Origin: Mesorhizobium sp.
Lineage (GTDB): Bacteria; Pseudomonadota; Alphaproteobacteria; Rhizobiales; Rhizobiaceae
Assembly (NCBI GenBank): GCA_004017275.1
Contig: SAKE01000021.1
Coordinates: 1 to 64,000, forward strand
Reading direction: 5' to 3'
Length of the DNA stretch: 64,000 bases
Part shown: positions 21,901 through 30,882 of the stretch, piece after piece
Position numbering within the stretch: the stretch's first letter is position 1
How the letters are laid out: each line of letters starts with the position of its first letter
Made by a program: the position numbers and the translations under genes
Notes under the pieces: generated by a model
The model's input: the letters and a program-made list of their open reading frames with translations, nothing else
Databases searched by the model: none
What the model was told of the DNA's origin: nothing

Positions 21901-22200
21901 ATCATCCGTGTCGGCCTTGCTGCCGCATTGCTGTTGACCGGCACCGTGGCGGCGGCGGCGGCGTTGCCGCCATACTGGCAACGACAGGCCGAGATCCGGG
22001 CCATCGCGGACAGTGCCGATGTTGCCGGCAAACTGGAAAGCCGCCCCATCGACGCGATCGAGCATATGGGAACAGACCGCTACCGGATGGGGGCCGGCGG
22101 CTGCACGCTCGATGTGCTGATCGTCGACGACACAAGCGCCAAGCCGATGCCGGGTCCGCGCAAGTTCAAGCTGCAGATTGGTAAGCTGGTCTGCAAATGA
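21901..22200 (+). CDS. Small exported hypothetical protein
   Basis: Signal-peptide-like IIRVGLAAALLLTGTVAAAAA then ~75 aa; GGAGG at 21892; no ATG/GTG at the expected start (ORF track uses TTG 21928). Confidence 0.5.
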   Translation: MIRVGLAAALLLTGTVAAAAALPPYWQRQAEIRAIADSADVAGKLESRPIDAIEHMGTDRYRMGAGGCTLDVLIVDDTSAKPMPGPRKFKLQIGKLVCK

Positions 22201-22300
22201 GCCGCCGGACTCCACCGCCGACGGCTGCCGAGATGCTCGAGCGGGGCGACCGCTTCATCGCCGTGTCAGGCGAAGCCGGCGGCCGCGCTGCGGCGGGTCC

Positions 22301-23008
22301 TCAGGCCCGCCCGTAAAGCGGCACCAGCGTACCGCTCATCGCCAGATTGGCCGGCGAGGCAAGGTAGGCGATGGCTTCGGCGGCGGCTTCGAGGCTGACC
22401 CATTTGGTGACGTCCGCATCCGGCATGTCGGCGCGGTTTGCGGGCGTATCAAGTGTCGAGGGCGCCACGGCATTGACGAGGATGCCCTTGTGCTTCAGCT
22501 CCTCGGCCATCGCCACCGTCATCGCTGCCACGGCCGCCTTGCTTGCGGCATAGGCGACCATGCCGGCGCCGCGCCGCGGATCGAGCCCGGCGCGCGCCGT
22601 GACGTTGACGATCCGGCCTGCGGTGTCCGACGACAGCATCGAGCGTATTGCGGCGCGGCAGCACAGGAAGGCGGTGCGCGCATTGGTGTCCATCATCTCG
22701 GCAAAGGACGCCGACTCTATCTTTTCCACCCGTGCGGCGGTAAAGCCTCCGGCCAGGTGGATCGAGCCCCAGAGGCCCGGAACCTGGCTGTAGAAGGCCT
22801 CGACCTTGGCGGGGTCCGAGAGATCGACATTGTGCACCAGCTCGACACGGTCATGCGTGGGGAAGGGGAAATGGGTTGGCGCCGCGGCATGTGCATTGGG
22901 CACATGGCAGATCGCGCCGTCACTCAGCAATTTGCCGACGACCGCACCGCCGAGCGCGCCGGTCCCGCCGGTCACGACGATATGCCTGCCTTCTAGTGTT
23001 TCCGTCAT
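22301..23008 (-). CDS. SDR family oxidoreductase
   Basis: HIVVTGGTGALGGAV, GRIVNVTARAGLDPRRGAGMVAYAASKAAV. Confidence 0.9.
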   Translation of the reverse strand: MTETLEGRHIVVTGGTGALGGAVVGKLLSDGAICHVPNAHAAAPTHFPFPTHDRVELVHNVDLSDPAKVEAFYSQVPGLWGSIHLAGGFTAARVEKIESASFAEMMDTNARTAFLCCRAAIRSMLSSDTAGRIVNVTARAGLDPRRGAGMVAYAASKAAVAAMTVAMAEELKHKGILVNAVAPSTLDTPANRADMPDADVTKWVSLEAAAEAIAYLASPANLAMSGTLVPLYGRA

Positions 23009-23194
23009 CCTTGACCGCTCCTGTCATTTTTTTATGGTTGGGTCGTTTTGCGTGCCGCCGACGCAAAGCGTCGCGCCTTTCGCGCCATCACTCAATTGAC
23101 ATCTCGACATGGCAGTTGTCGCGTCTTTGCATGCGTCCGCCACCGCCAACCGTGATTTCAGGCCCGTCGAGACGGAAACACGCGGCACCGATCT

Positions 23195-24784
23195 TCAGTC
23201 AACCGTGATTTCGATGACGCGCGGCAATCCGGTAGCTCGGGCGCGTGTCAACGCGTCCGCGAGAGCGTCGGTATCGGCAAGCCGCTCGGCGCCGATGCCA
23301 TAAGCTTGCGCCAACTTGCAGAAATCCGGCGGCGCCGGCGAAACGCCGACCGGCTCGACGCCGACATCGAGCATCGAGGTTTCGATCTCACGGTAGCCTC
23401 TGTTATTCCAGACGAGGAAAATAACCGGTGTGCGCGCATCGAGCGCAGCACCCAGTTCCGGCAACGTGAACTGGAAGCCGCCGTCACCGGTCAGGCAGAC
23501 GACGGGCGCACCGGGCACGGCAAGGGCGGCGCCAATCGCCGCTGGCGGACCATAGCCGAGCGCGCCGAAGCCTGTCGCGGCATTGAACCAGCCGCCTGGC
23601 CGGTCATGGTCGTAGTAGAGGTTGGCGGCATAGATCGGCTGTGTCGAATCGCCGACAATGAGCGCGCCCGGCAAAGTGTCGCGGATCATCTCGACGGCGC
23701 GCACCTGCGCCTGCAGGGTTGGATTGAGTTCGGCAAAGGCCGCTTCCCGTGCAGCGGCGGCGCGCAACAGGCCGCCCTCGCTTGCCGGGACATGGCTGAT
23801 TTGCGGGAGCAGCGCCTCGAGCGCCTCGGCGCAATCGGCCTGGATCGAAACCGTCGCCGGGCGACGGGCAAGCTGGTCCGCGCCGATATCGATGCGGATC
23901 AGATTGGCGGGCAGGACGAAGCCGCCATCGCTGTAGCCGTCATAGTCGGTCGGGCCGAATTCGGTGCCGGCGGCAATGACCAGGTCGGCGTCGGCCATCA
24001 GGGCGCGCACTGCCTTCAGGCTGGGACTGGCCGGCACGCAAAGCGGATGGGCATGCAGGAGGCCGCGCGCATTGGCGGTCTGGACGACCGGCGCTCCCAG
24101 CCGTTCGGCCAGACGGCGCAACGGCGCTTCGGCACGTTTGGCACCGCCGCCAACCAGGATCAGCGGGTGGCGCGCAGCAGCTATGAGTTTGGCAGCCTTG
24201 GCAATTGCAACACCTTCCGGCGCGGGTGGCGTCACATTGCTCAGCATGGCAACGACGCCCTCCGCCGGCTTGACCATGACGTCGGTCGGGATTTCGATAT
24301 GCACCGGGCCGGGCCGCGCCGATGAAAACAGGGCGAAGGCCTGCGCCAGCGCACCGGGCAATTCGCCGGCTTCGGTAATCCGCTGCGAAGACAGCGCCAC
24401 CTTCTCCATCATGCCGCGCTGATCCGGCAATTCATGCAGAAAGCCGAGCCCCTTGCCCAGCGTCGACATGGCGTTGACACCGGAGATCACCAGCATCGGC
24501 ACCGAATCGGCGCGCGCCTGTCCCATGGCGGTGATGGTGTTGGTCAGCCCCGGTCCGGTGATGACGAAGGCGACGCCCGGCCTGCCGCTGGCGCGCGCAT
24601 ATCCGTCGGCCATGAAGCCAGCGCCCTGTTCGTGGCGCGGCGTAATGTGGCGTATCTTCGAGCGCGCCAGCCCGCGATAGAGTTCGACCGTGTGCACGCC
24701 GGGAATGCCGAAGACCGTGTCGACGCCATGGGCTTCGAGCAGCGAAATGAGCGCCTCGCCGACGGTCGACCCACCAGCGCTCAT
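23195..24784 (-). CDS. ThDP-dependent decarboxylase, 5-guanidino-2-oxopentanoate decarboxylase-like
   Basis: ThDP enzyme fold (HEQGAGFMADGYARASGRPGVAFVITGPGLTNT; VCLTGDGGFQFTLPELGAALDARTPVIFLVWNNRGY); overlaps the DDAH-like gene. Confidence 0.78.
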   Translation of the reverse strand: MSAGGSTVGEALISLLEAHGVDTVFGIPGVHTVELYRGLARSKIRHITPRHEQGAGFMADGYARASGRPGVAFVITGPGLTNTITAMGQARADSVPMLVISGVNAMSTLGKGLGFLHELPDQRGMMEKVALSSQRITEAGELPGALAQAFALFSSARPGPVHIEIPTDVMVKPAEGVVAMLSNVTPPAPEGVAIAKAAKLIAAARHPLILVGGGAKRAEAPLRRLAERLGAPVVQTANARGLLHAHPLCVPASPSLKAVRALMADADLVIAAGTEFGPTDYDGYSDGGFVLPANLIRIDIGADQLARRPATVSIQADCAEALEALLPQISHVPASEGGLLRAAAAREAAFAELNPTLQAQVRAVEMIRDTLPGALIVGDSTQPIYAANLYYDHDRPGGWFNAATGFGALGYGPPAAIGAALAVPGAPVVCLTGDGGFQFTLPELGAALDARTPVIFLVWNNRGYREIETSMLDVGVEPVGVSPAPPDFCKLAQAYGIGAERLADTDALADALTRARATGLPRVIEITVD

Positions 24785-25656
24785 TGGCGCAGCACCGGCC
24801 GCGTCAGGCAGGTCGGGCCGCCCTCGCAGGCGATGCAGAGCGCATCCGCCTCGAAGATGGAAACCACACAGCCGGCCGCTTCCATGGCAGCCGCCGTCCT
24901 GGGAAAACCAGCGACAGCGATGACCTGGCGCGGCGCGGTCGGCAGCACGTTCAGGCTGAGCCCGTTGGAGGCGAAAAACTCGCCGGCATCGCCCTCGACC
25001 AGCGTGATGCCGCGCGCCCGCAGCATCTGGTAGAAGGCGGCCGGCAGCAATGGCGCGTAGACCAATGCCAGATCGTCGGCGAGCGGACTGATCACCGACA
25101 TCAGATGCAGGCAGGCCTCCTCGCCATGCCAAAGCGGCAGGTCGAAACCGAAAACCGAAATCCCCTTGGGCGAGAGCAGATTGGCAAGTTGCTGGATGCC
25201 GTCCTGATTGGTGCGCACGCCGCGGCCGACAGCCAACGTGGTTGCATCGACCCAGACGCAATCGCCGCCTTCCACCTGGCCCGGATCGTCGATCCGGCCG
25301 AGAATGGGGATGCCCATGCGTGTGTAGGCTGCTTCGTGCAGGCCAGGCTCGGCCCGGCGCAGCGCCTTGCCCATGGAGAGGATAATCGCGCCATGATCGG
25401 TCATCAGCGAGGGATCGTGGGTGAAGACGGAATCGGCCAGCCCGTCATCGGTGTCCGTCAGCCATTCGATTTCAGCGCCGGAAGCCGCGACCATGCTGGT
25501 CAACTGCTCATGCTGGGCCGCGGCCTTTTGCGGATCGAAACCCGAACCATAGTGCCATTCCTGTGCTCCGGCATGACGCATGGCGCTGGCGGCGGACCGC
25601 ATCAGCACGCGCTTCAGGGGTCCGGCCATGGACTGCGATCCGTATGATTTGCCCAC
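24781..25656 (-). CDS. Dimethylarginine dimethylaminohydrolase/amidinotransferase-family hydrolase
   Basis: VFTHDPSLMTDHGAI, QVEGGDCVWVDATTLAVGRGVRTN, FASNGLSLNVLP; GTG start at 25656 with AGGGAG upstream, alternative GTG at 25686. Confidence 0.78.
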   Translation of the reverse strand: MGKSYGSQSMAGPLKRVLMRSAASAMRHAGAQEWHYGSGFDPQKAAAQHEQLTSMVAASGAEIEWLTDTDDGLADSVFTHDPSLMTDHGAIILSMGKALRRAEPGLHEAAYTRMGIPILGRIDDPGQVEGGDCVWVDATTLAVGRGVRTNQDGIQQLANLLSPKGISVFGFDLPLWHGEEACLHLMSVISPLADDLALVYAPLLPAAFYQMLRARGITLVEGDAGEFFASNGLSLNVLPTAPRQVIAVAGFPRTAAAMEAAGCVVSIFEADALCIACEGGPTCLTRPVLRQ

Positions 25657-25845
25657 TAAATTCTCCCTAACGTCCGTTGGCGCCACTAACCACTACAGCA
25701 AGCGGTGATCAATAGTCCAAAAACCATGGTTGACGGAGGCAAGCGGAACGGTCCATCCTGAGAATGGGAACTCTGTCCAGTGACGGGTAATGGGTAAAAC
25801 ATACCAGCAGCGACGGGCGCGACCGCTCCACGGAGCGTCGAAGGG

Positions 25846-26688
25846 ATGACGGCTACAAGCGCCGTATCCGGGATGATGGTGCAGGGCGCCGCACCCGCAT
25901 TGAAACACACGGCGCAGGACGGCGCCGCCGAAGCCATCCATGTCGAGAACCTGCACAAGAGGTTCGGTGAGTTGCATGTGCTGAAGGGCGTCTCGCTGTC
26001 GGCGCGCGACGGCGAGGTCATCGCCATCATCGGCGGTTCGGGCTCCGGCAAATCGACCCTGCTGCGCTGCATCAACTGCCTGGAAAACCCGACCAGCGGC
26101 ATCATCCGCGTCAATGGCGAAGAGATCAAGCTCAGGGCCGACAGCCATGGCCACACGGTTCCGGCCGACCGCAAGCAGATCGAGCGCATCCGCTCCAAGC
26201 TCGGCATGGTGTTCCAGAACTTCAACCTGTGGAGCCACATGACGCTGATCGAAAACGTCATTGAGGTTCCCGTGCACGTGCTTGGCGTCAAGCGCGATGT
26301 GGCGATCAGCGAGGCCGAAAAGCTGCTCGCCCGCGTCGGTCTGGCCGAAAAGCGCGACGTCTATCCGGCCTATCTGTCGGGCGGCCAGCAGCAGCGCGCC
26401 GCGATCGCCCGTGCGCTGGCCATCAATCCGCGCGTCATGCTGTTCGACGAGCCGACCTCGGCGCTCGATCCCGAGCTGGTCGGCGAGGTGCTGAAGGTGA
26501 TCGGCGACCTGGCGCGCGAAGGCCGCACCATGGTGCTGGTCACGCACGAGATGAAGTTCGCCCGCGAAGTCGCGACGCATGTCGTCTATCTCTACAATGG
26601 ATTGGTCGAGGAAGAAGGCCCGCCCGAGCAGATCTTCGGCGCGCCCAAATCCGAAAGGCTGAAGCAGTTCATCCGCAACATCGGCTAG
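25846..26688 (+). CDS. Polar amino acid ABC transporter ATP-binding protein (HisP/OccP type)
   Basis: IIGGSGSGKSTLLRCINCLENPTSG, LSGGQQQRAAIARALAINPRVMLFDEPTSALDPELVGEVL. Confidence 0.94.
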   Translation: MTATSAVSGMMVQGAAPALKHTAQDGAAEAIHVENLHKRFGELHVLKGVSLSARDGEVIAIIGGSGSGKSTLLRCINCLENPTSGIIRVNGEEIKLRADSHGHTVPADRKQIERIRSKLGMVFQNFNLWSHMTLIENVIEVPVHVLGVKRDVAISEAEKLLARVGLAEKRDVYPAYLSGGQQQRAAIARALAINPRVMLFDEPTSALDPELVGEVLKVIGDLAREGRTMVLVTHEMKFAREVATHVVYLYNGLVEEEGPPEQIFGAPKSERLKQFIRNIG

Positions 26689-26742
26689 GACAGGCCGGGA
26701 CGGAAGAAAACCGGGAACCAACAACAAACTGGGAGTCGTGAA

Positions 26743-27543
26743 ATGAAGACCGTTCTGAAGACATTCGCCGCAGCGCTGCTGCTGGGCGTCGCCGCCATGG
26801 GCGTGGCCAAGGCCGATCCGGTCAAGATCGGCGTCGCCGCCGAGCCCTACCCCCCCTTCACCTCGCCGGATGCATCGGGCAAATGGGTCGGCTGGGAGAT
26901 CGAGTTCATCGACGCCGTCTGCGCCGAAGAGAAGCTCGATTGCGTCATCACCCCGGTTGCCTGGGACGGCATCATCCCGGCGCTGACGACCAAGAAGATC
27001 GACCTCATCGTCTCTTCGATGTCGATCACCGCCGAACGAGAGAAGACGATCGACTTCTCGGACAAGTATTATAACACCCCGACCGCCATCATCGGCCCGA
27101 AGGACCAGAAATTCGGCTCCACGCCGGACGATCTCAAGGGCAAGATCGTCGGCGTGCAGGTATCGACGGTGCATGCCGTCTACGCCAAAAAGCATTTCGG
27201 CAGCACGGCTTCCGAGATCAAGGAATACCAGACCCAGGACGAAGCCAACAACGATCTTGCCGCCGGCCGTCTCGACGCGGTGCAGGCCGATTCCATCGCG
27301 CTTGGCGAATTCCTCAAGTCGGACCAGGGCAAGGCCTGCTGCGACCTGAAGGGCATGGTGGCTCCGGATGACGAAGTGCTCGGACCGGGCGTCGGCGCCG
27401 GTGTGCGCAAGGAGGACACCGAGCTGAAGGGCAAAATCAACGCCGGCATCAAGGCGATCCGTGCCAACGGCAAATACGACGAGATCTCGAAGAAATACTT
27501 CGATTTTGACATTTACGGCGGTGGCGGCGCGCAGTCGAACTGA
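26743..27543 (+). CDS. Polar amino acid ABC transporter substrate-binding protein (lysine/arginine/ornithine type)
   Basis: Signal peptide; VKIGVAAEPYPPFTSPDASGKWVGWEIEFIDAVCAEEKLDC. Confidence 0.92.
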   Translation: MKTVLKTFAAALLLGVAAMGVAKADPVKIGVAAEPYPPFTSPDASGKWVGWEIEFIDAVCAEEKLDCVITPVAWDGIIPALTTKKIDLIVSSMSITAEREKTIDFSDKYYNTPTAIIGPKDQKFGSTPDDLKGKIVGVQVSTVHAVYAKKHFGSTASEIKEYQTQDEANNDLAAGRLDAVQADSIALGEFLKSDQGKACCDLKGMVAPDDEVLGPGVGAGVRKEDTELKGKINAGIKAIRANGKYDEISKKYFDFDIYGGGGAQSN

Positions 27544-27562
27544 CATCGCCCACGCATGAGCA

Positions 27563-27591
27563 AAACCGCACGGCATCCCGCCGTGCGGTTT
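27563..27591 (+). promoter_or_regulatory. Strong 12-bp inverted repeat between the SBP and permease genes
   Basis: aaaccgcacggc-atccc-gccgtgcggttt, perfect IR. Confidence 0.85.
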
Positions 27592-27649
27592 CGCCGAAAC
27601 CGCTGACGAGAATGGCCAGCGGCTGACGCCAGCAAATCCGGGGGCGACG

Positions 27650-28399
27650 CTGATCGACGCATTTCTTTCGGCCTCGGCGGCCGGCATCATCGAACTTCTC
27701 TCGCCCTACCCGCCGGGCTGGGGCGGGGCTCTTCTGGTTGGGCTGCTGCATTCGATCGAGATAGCGCTGGGCGCCACGTGCCTCGGTCTTTTGATCGGCA
27801 CCGGCGGCGCCTATGGCAAGCTCTATGGCGGTCCGGTGGTGCGTGATCTGCTGGCGGTCTACACAACCATCGTACGCGCCGTGCCCGAACTGGTGCTGAT
27901 CCTGCTGCTCTATTATGCCGGGACCGATCTGATCAACCAGGCGCTGACGGCTATGGGTTATCAGCGTATCGACGTCAGCGGCCTTGCCGCCGGCATCGCC
28001 GTGCTCGGCTTCGTCCAGGGCGCCTATTCGACCGAGGTGATCCGCGGTGCGATCCTGGCCATTCCGCAAGGCCAGATCGAAGCCGCCCGCGCCTATGGAA
28101 TGTCTCCCAGCCTGATGCTGCGGCGCATCACCTTGCCGGCCATGCTGCCCTTCGCCATACCGGGCCTCGCCAATCTCTGGCTGATCGCCACCAAAGACAC
28201 CGCGCTGCTGGCGGTCGTCGGTTTCTATGAGCTGGCGCTGGCAACGCGGCAAGCCGCCGGCGTCACCAAAGCCTATTTCACCTTCTTTTTCGCCGCGGGC
28301 GTGCTCTACCTGCTCTTGTCGCTGTTTTCCAATCTCATCATCGGCCGGGTCGAGGCCCGGTCGCGGCGCGGAATGCCTTCGCTCAAGGAGGCGCGCTGA
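27650..28399 (+). CDS. Polar amino acid ABC transporter permease (OccQ/HisQ type)
   Basis: ORF track starts at TTG 27791, but in-frame LIDAFLSASAAGIIELLSPYPPGWGGALLVGLLHSIEIALGA upstream resembles the family N-terminus; start codon uncertain. Confidence 0.85.
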   Translation: MIDAFLSASAAGIIELLSPYPPGWGGALLVGLLHSIEIALGATCLGLLIGTGGAYGKLYGGPVVRDLLAVYTTIVRAVPELVLILLLYYAGTDLINQALTAMGYQRIDVSGLAAGIAVLGFVQGAYSTEVIRGAILAIPQGQIEAARAYGMSPSLMLRRITLPAMLPFAIPGLANLWLIATKDTALLAVVGFYELALATRQAAGVTKAYFTFFFAAGVLYLLLSLFSNLIIGRVEARSRRGMPSLKEAR

Positions 28400-29208
28400 T
28401 GGCCAACGAAGCGGCCATCATCAACGTCGTCGCACGAACGTCGCTGTGGCTGCGGCCGCACCGTATCGTGCTGATCCTGATCGCACTGGGCCTGGTTCTG
28501 TCGGCCGCCTTTTTCATGCGCTGGGACTGGCTGCCGCAATATTATGAAATGGGATTGATCGGCATCTGGCGCTCGCTGTGGATCCTGGCCGTCACCTGTG
28601 TGCTGGGCTTCCTGCTCGCCGTGCCGCTGGGGCTGGCGCAGGCCGCCGGCTCGTTCTGGTTCGCCGGACCCGCCAAGGTGTTCTGCACGGTGATCCGGGG
28701 CACGCCGCTGCTGATCCAATTGTGGCTGCTTTATTACGGCCTGGGCTCACTGTTTCCGCAATATCCGTGGATCCGCGGATCCTGGATGTGGCCGTATCTG
28801 CGGCAAGCCTGGCCCTATGGCGTGCTGGCGTTGACCCTGTCCTTCGCCGGTTATGAGGGCGAGGTGATGCGCGGCGCCTTTGCCGGCGTGCCGAAGGGAC
28901 AACTCGAGGCTGCCCGCGCCTTCGGCATGAGCCGTTGGAAGGCGTTCCGGCGCATCTGGCTGCCGCAAGCCATTTACCGGGCGCTGCCGACGTTGACCGG
29001 CGAAACCGTGCTGCAATTGAAGTCGACGCCGCTGGTAGCGACGATCAGCGTCATCGACATCTTCGCTGTTTCGTCCAAGGTGCGGCAGGACACCTACCTC
29101 ACCTACGAGCCCTTGCTGCTGCTGGCGTTGATCTACATGACGATCACCGGCATTCTCGTCTTCGCCTTCGGCAGGATCGAGGCGCGGATACCGAACAAGA
29201 TTGGGTAG
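28399..29208 (+). CDS. Polar amino acid ABC transporter permease (OccM/HisM type)
   Basis: GIWRSLWILAVTCVLGFLLAVPLG, FCTVIRGTPLLIQLWLLYYGL, EAARAFGMSRWKAFRRIWLPQA. Confidence 0.93.
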   Translation: MANEAAIINVVARTSLWLRPHRIVLILIALGLVLSAAFFMRWDWLPQYYEMGLIGIWRSLWILAVTCVLGFLLAVPLGLAQAAGSFWFAGPAKVFCTVIRGTPLLIQLWLLYYGLGSLFPQYPWIRGSWMWPYLRQAWPYGVLALTLSFAGYEGEVMRGAFAGVPKGQLEAARAFGMSRWKAFRRIWLPQAIYRALPTLTGETVLQLKSTPLVATISVIDIFAVSSKVRQDTYLTYEPLLLLALIYMTITGILVFAFGRIEARIPNKIG

Positions 29209-29214
29209 GTTTTT

Positions 29215-29272
29215 AGGGAGTAGCGAATAGTGAATGGAAGCGACTCGCTTCATCCCCTATTCACTACTCCCT
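29215..29272. repeat. Imperfect ~28-bp inverted repeat (REP/MITE-like hairpin)
   Basis: agggagtagcgaatagtgaatggaagcg ... cgcttcatcccctattcactactccct. Confidence 0.8.
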
Positions 29273-29300
29273 ATTCCCTACTCACTCAGAGGCAGCCACG

Positions 29301-30302
29301 ATGCAACTCAGTCTCGACCAGGCAAAAGGGCTGTGCCGGATGGCGGCACTCGGCGCCGGCGCCAATGAGGAAGCGGCGCAATCGCTCACCGCCTCGATCA
29401 TATCAGCGGAGGCGGAAGGGCTTTCCTCCGTTGGCCTGTCGCATTTCATCGATTATCTCGAGGCGCTGGAAGCCGGACGCATCGACGGCAACGCCGACCC
29501 GGTGATCACCCGGCCGGCGCTGGCAGTCTACCTCTCCGACGCGCGCGGCGGGCTGGCGCATACCGGCTTCGACCGCACGATCGACGACCTCGCCAAGGCG
29601 GCAAAACTGTTCGGCGTCGCCATCTTCTCGCAGAAGAACGCCTATACATGCGGCGCGCTCGGCTATTTCACCGGAAGGCTGGCGGCGCAGGGCTTGGTCT
29701 CGTTCGCCGCCACCAACGGCCCGGCCGTGCTCGCCGGCTCGGGGTCGGTCAAGCCGGTCTATTGCACCAACCCGATGTCGTTTGCCGCACCTGCCGCCGA
29801 TGGCGCGCCGCTGGTCATCGACCAGTCGTCGAGCGCCACCGCCTTCGTCAACATCCGCAAGGCGGCCGAGGACGGCAAGACAATCCCCGAAGGCTGGGCG
29901 CTGGACGCCAGCGGCAATCCGACCACCGATCCGGCCGCCGCCATGAAGGGCGCCATGCTTGCCTTCGGCGGTCAACGCGGCGCCAACATCGCGCTGATGG
30001 TCGAAGTGCTGGCGGCGGGCCTGTCGGGCGCCAACTGGTCGCTCGACGCGCCCTGGTTCAGCGGCGGGCCGGACAGTCCCGGTACCGGGCTGTTCGTGCT
30101 TGCCGTCGAGCCCAAGCTACTCGATCCGGATTTCGAGCAGCGAATGAAGGACCAGCTCGACCGGCTGCGGCGGCGCTTCGGCGTGCACGTGCCCGGCCGC
30201 GCCCGCGCAGAGGCCGCCGAGAAGGCGCAAGCGCGCGGCATCACCGCATCCAAGGCGGTGGTGCAGCGTATTTCCGAATTCGCTGCGCGCTATTCTTCCT
30301 GA
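29301..30302 (+). CDS. Ldh family (malate/L-lactate/ureidoglycolate/piperideine-carboxylate-type) oxidoreductase
   Basis: SHFIDYLEALEAGRIDGNADPV, TNPMSFAAPAADGAPLVIDQSSSATAF, PEGWALDASGNPTTDPAAA. Confidence 0.88.
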   Translation: MQLSLDQAKGLCRMAALGAGANEEAAQSLTASIISAEAEGLSSVGLSHFIDYLEALEAGRIDGNADPVITRPALAVYLSDARGGLAHTGFDRTIDDLAKAAKLFGVAIFSQKNAYTCGALGYFTGRLAAQGLVSFAATNGPAVLAGSGSVKPVYCTNPMSFAAPAADGAPLVIDQSSSATAFVNIRKAAEDGKTIPEGWALDASGNPTTDPAAAMKGAMLAFGGQRGANIALMVEVLAAGLSGANWSLDAPWFSGGPDSPGTGLFVLAVEPKLLDPDFEQRMKDQLDRLRRRFGVHVPGRARAEAAEKAQARGITASKAVVQRISEFAARYSS

Positions 30303-30545
30303 ATAAACCGTTATACATCAGATAGTTATCTGGAATCTGCCCGCCTGAAGCGCGGCGCGGTGCGATTTTCTTTGTGCGCCGCTGAACCTTTTTGCGCGCC
30401 GATGCGACCCAGCTTTGTCCAGGGCAAGGCGAGCTTGCCCGATCCACACCGGGGGAAGCAGCAAACCGAAAGCGAAAGCCTGTTTCACGCAAAGGATGGT
30501 CCTTTGCGCCTCGGAAAACTCAACCCAAATCAAACGGAAACTGTC

Positions 30546-30826
30546 ATGACCAACACCAAGATCACCATGCTCACCGCGGTCCTTCTTCTCGGCTCGTTCA
30601 TGGGCGCCACACAGGCAGCCTCTCTGAAGGCCGCGCCGGTCAAGCCGTCCAGCCCGGGCGTCATCACCGCCCCGAGCGGCGGCGCCACCGAGGACCATTA
30701 CTGCAAGAACGGCCACGCAAATTCGCCAACTGCAGCGCCGATTTCATCGCGGCCTGCAAGAAGGTCGGCGGCACCATGTCGGATGTTCAGGGCTGGGGTG
30801 GGCGTACTTGCTTCACGCCCTCCTGA
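30546..30826 (+). pseudogene. Small exported cysteine-containing protein with probable single-nucleotide frameshift
   Basis: Frame 1 gives MTNTKITMLTAVLLLGSFMGATQAASLKAAPVKPSSPGVITAPSGGATEDHYCKNGHA; frame shifted by one at ~30720 continues KFANCSADFIAACKKVGGTMSDVQGWGGRTCFTPS-stop. Confidence 0.6.
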
Positions 30827-30882
30827 TACCGTCTCAGGTCAGGCCACTCCGTCGGCCCCTGACCTCGCATGGATGTCACCCG

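Noticed and set aside
25693-27690. 665-aa minus-strand ORF
   Set aside because: Antisense shadow of the ABC ATPase and SBP genes; no recognisable domain.
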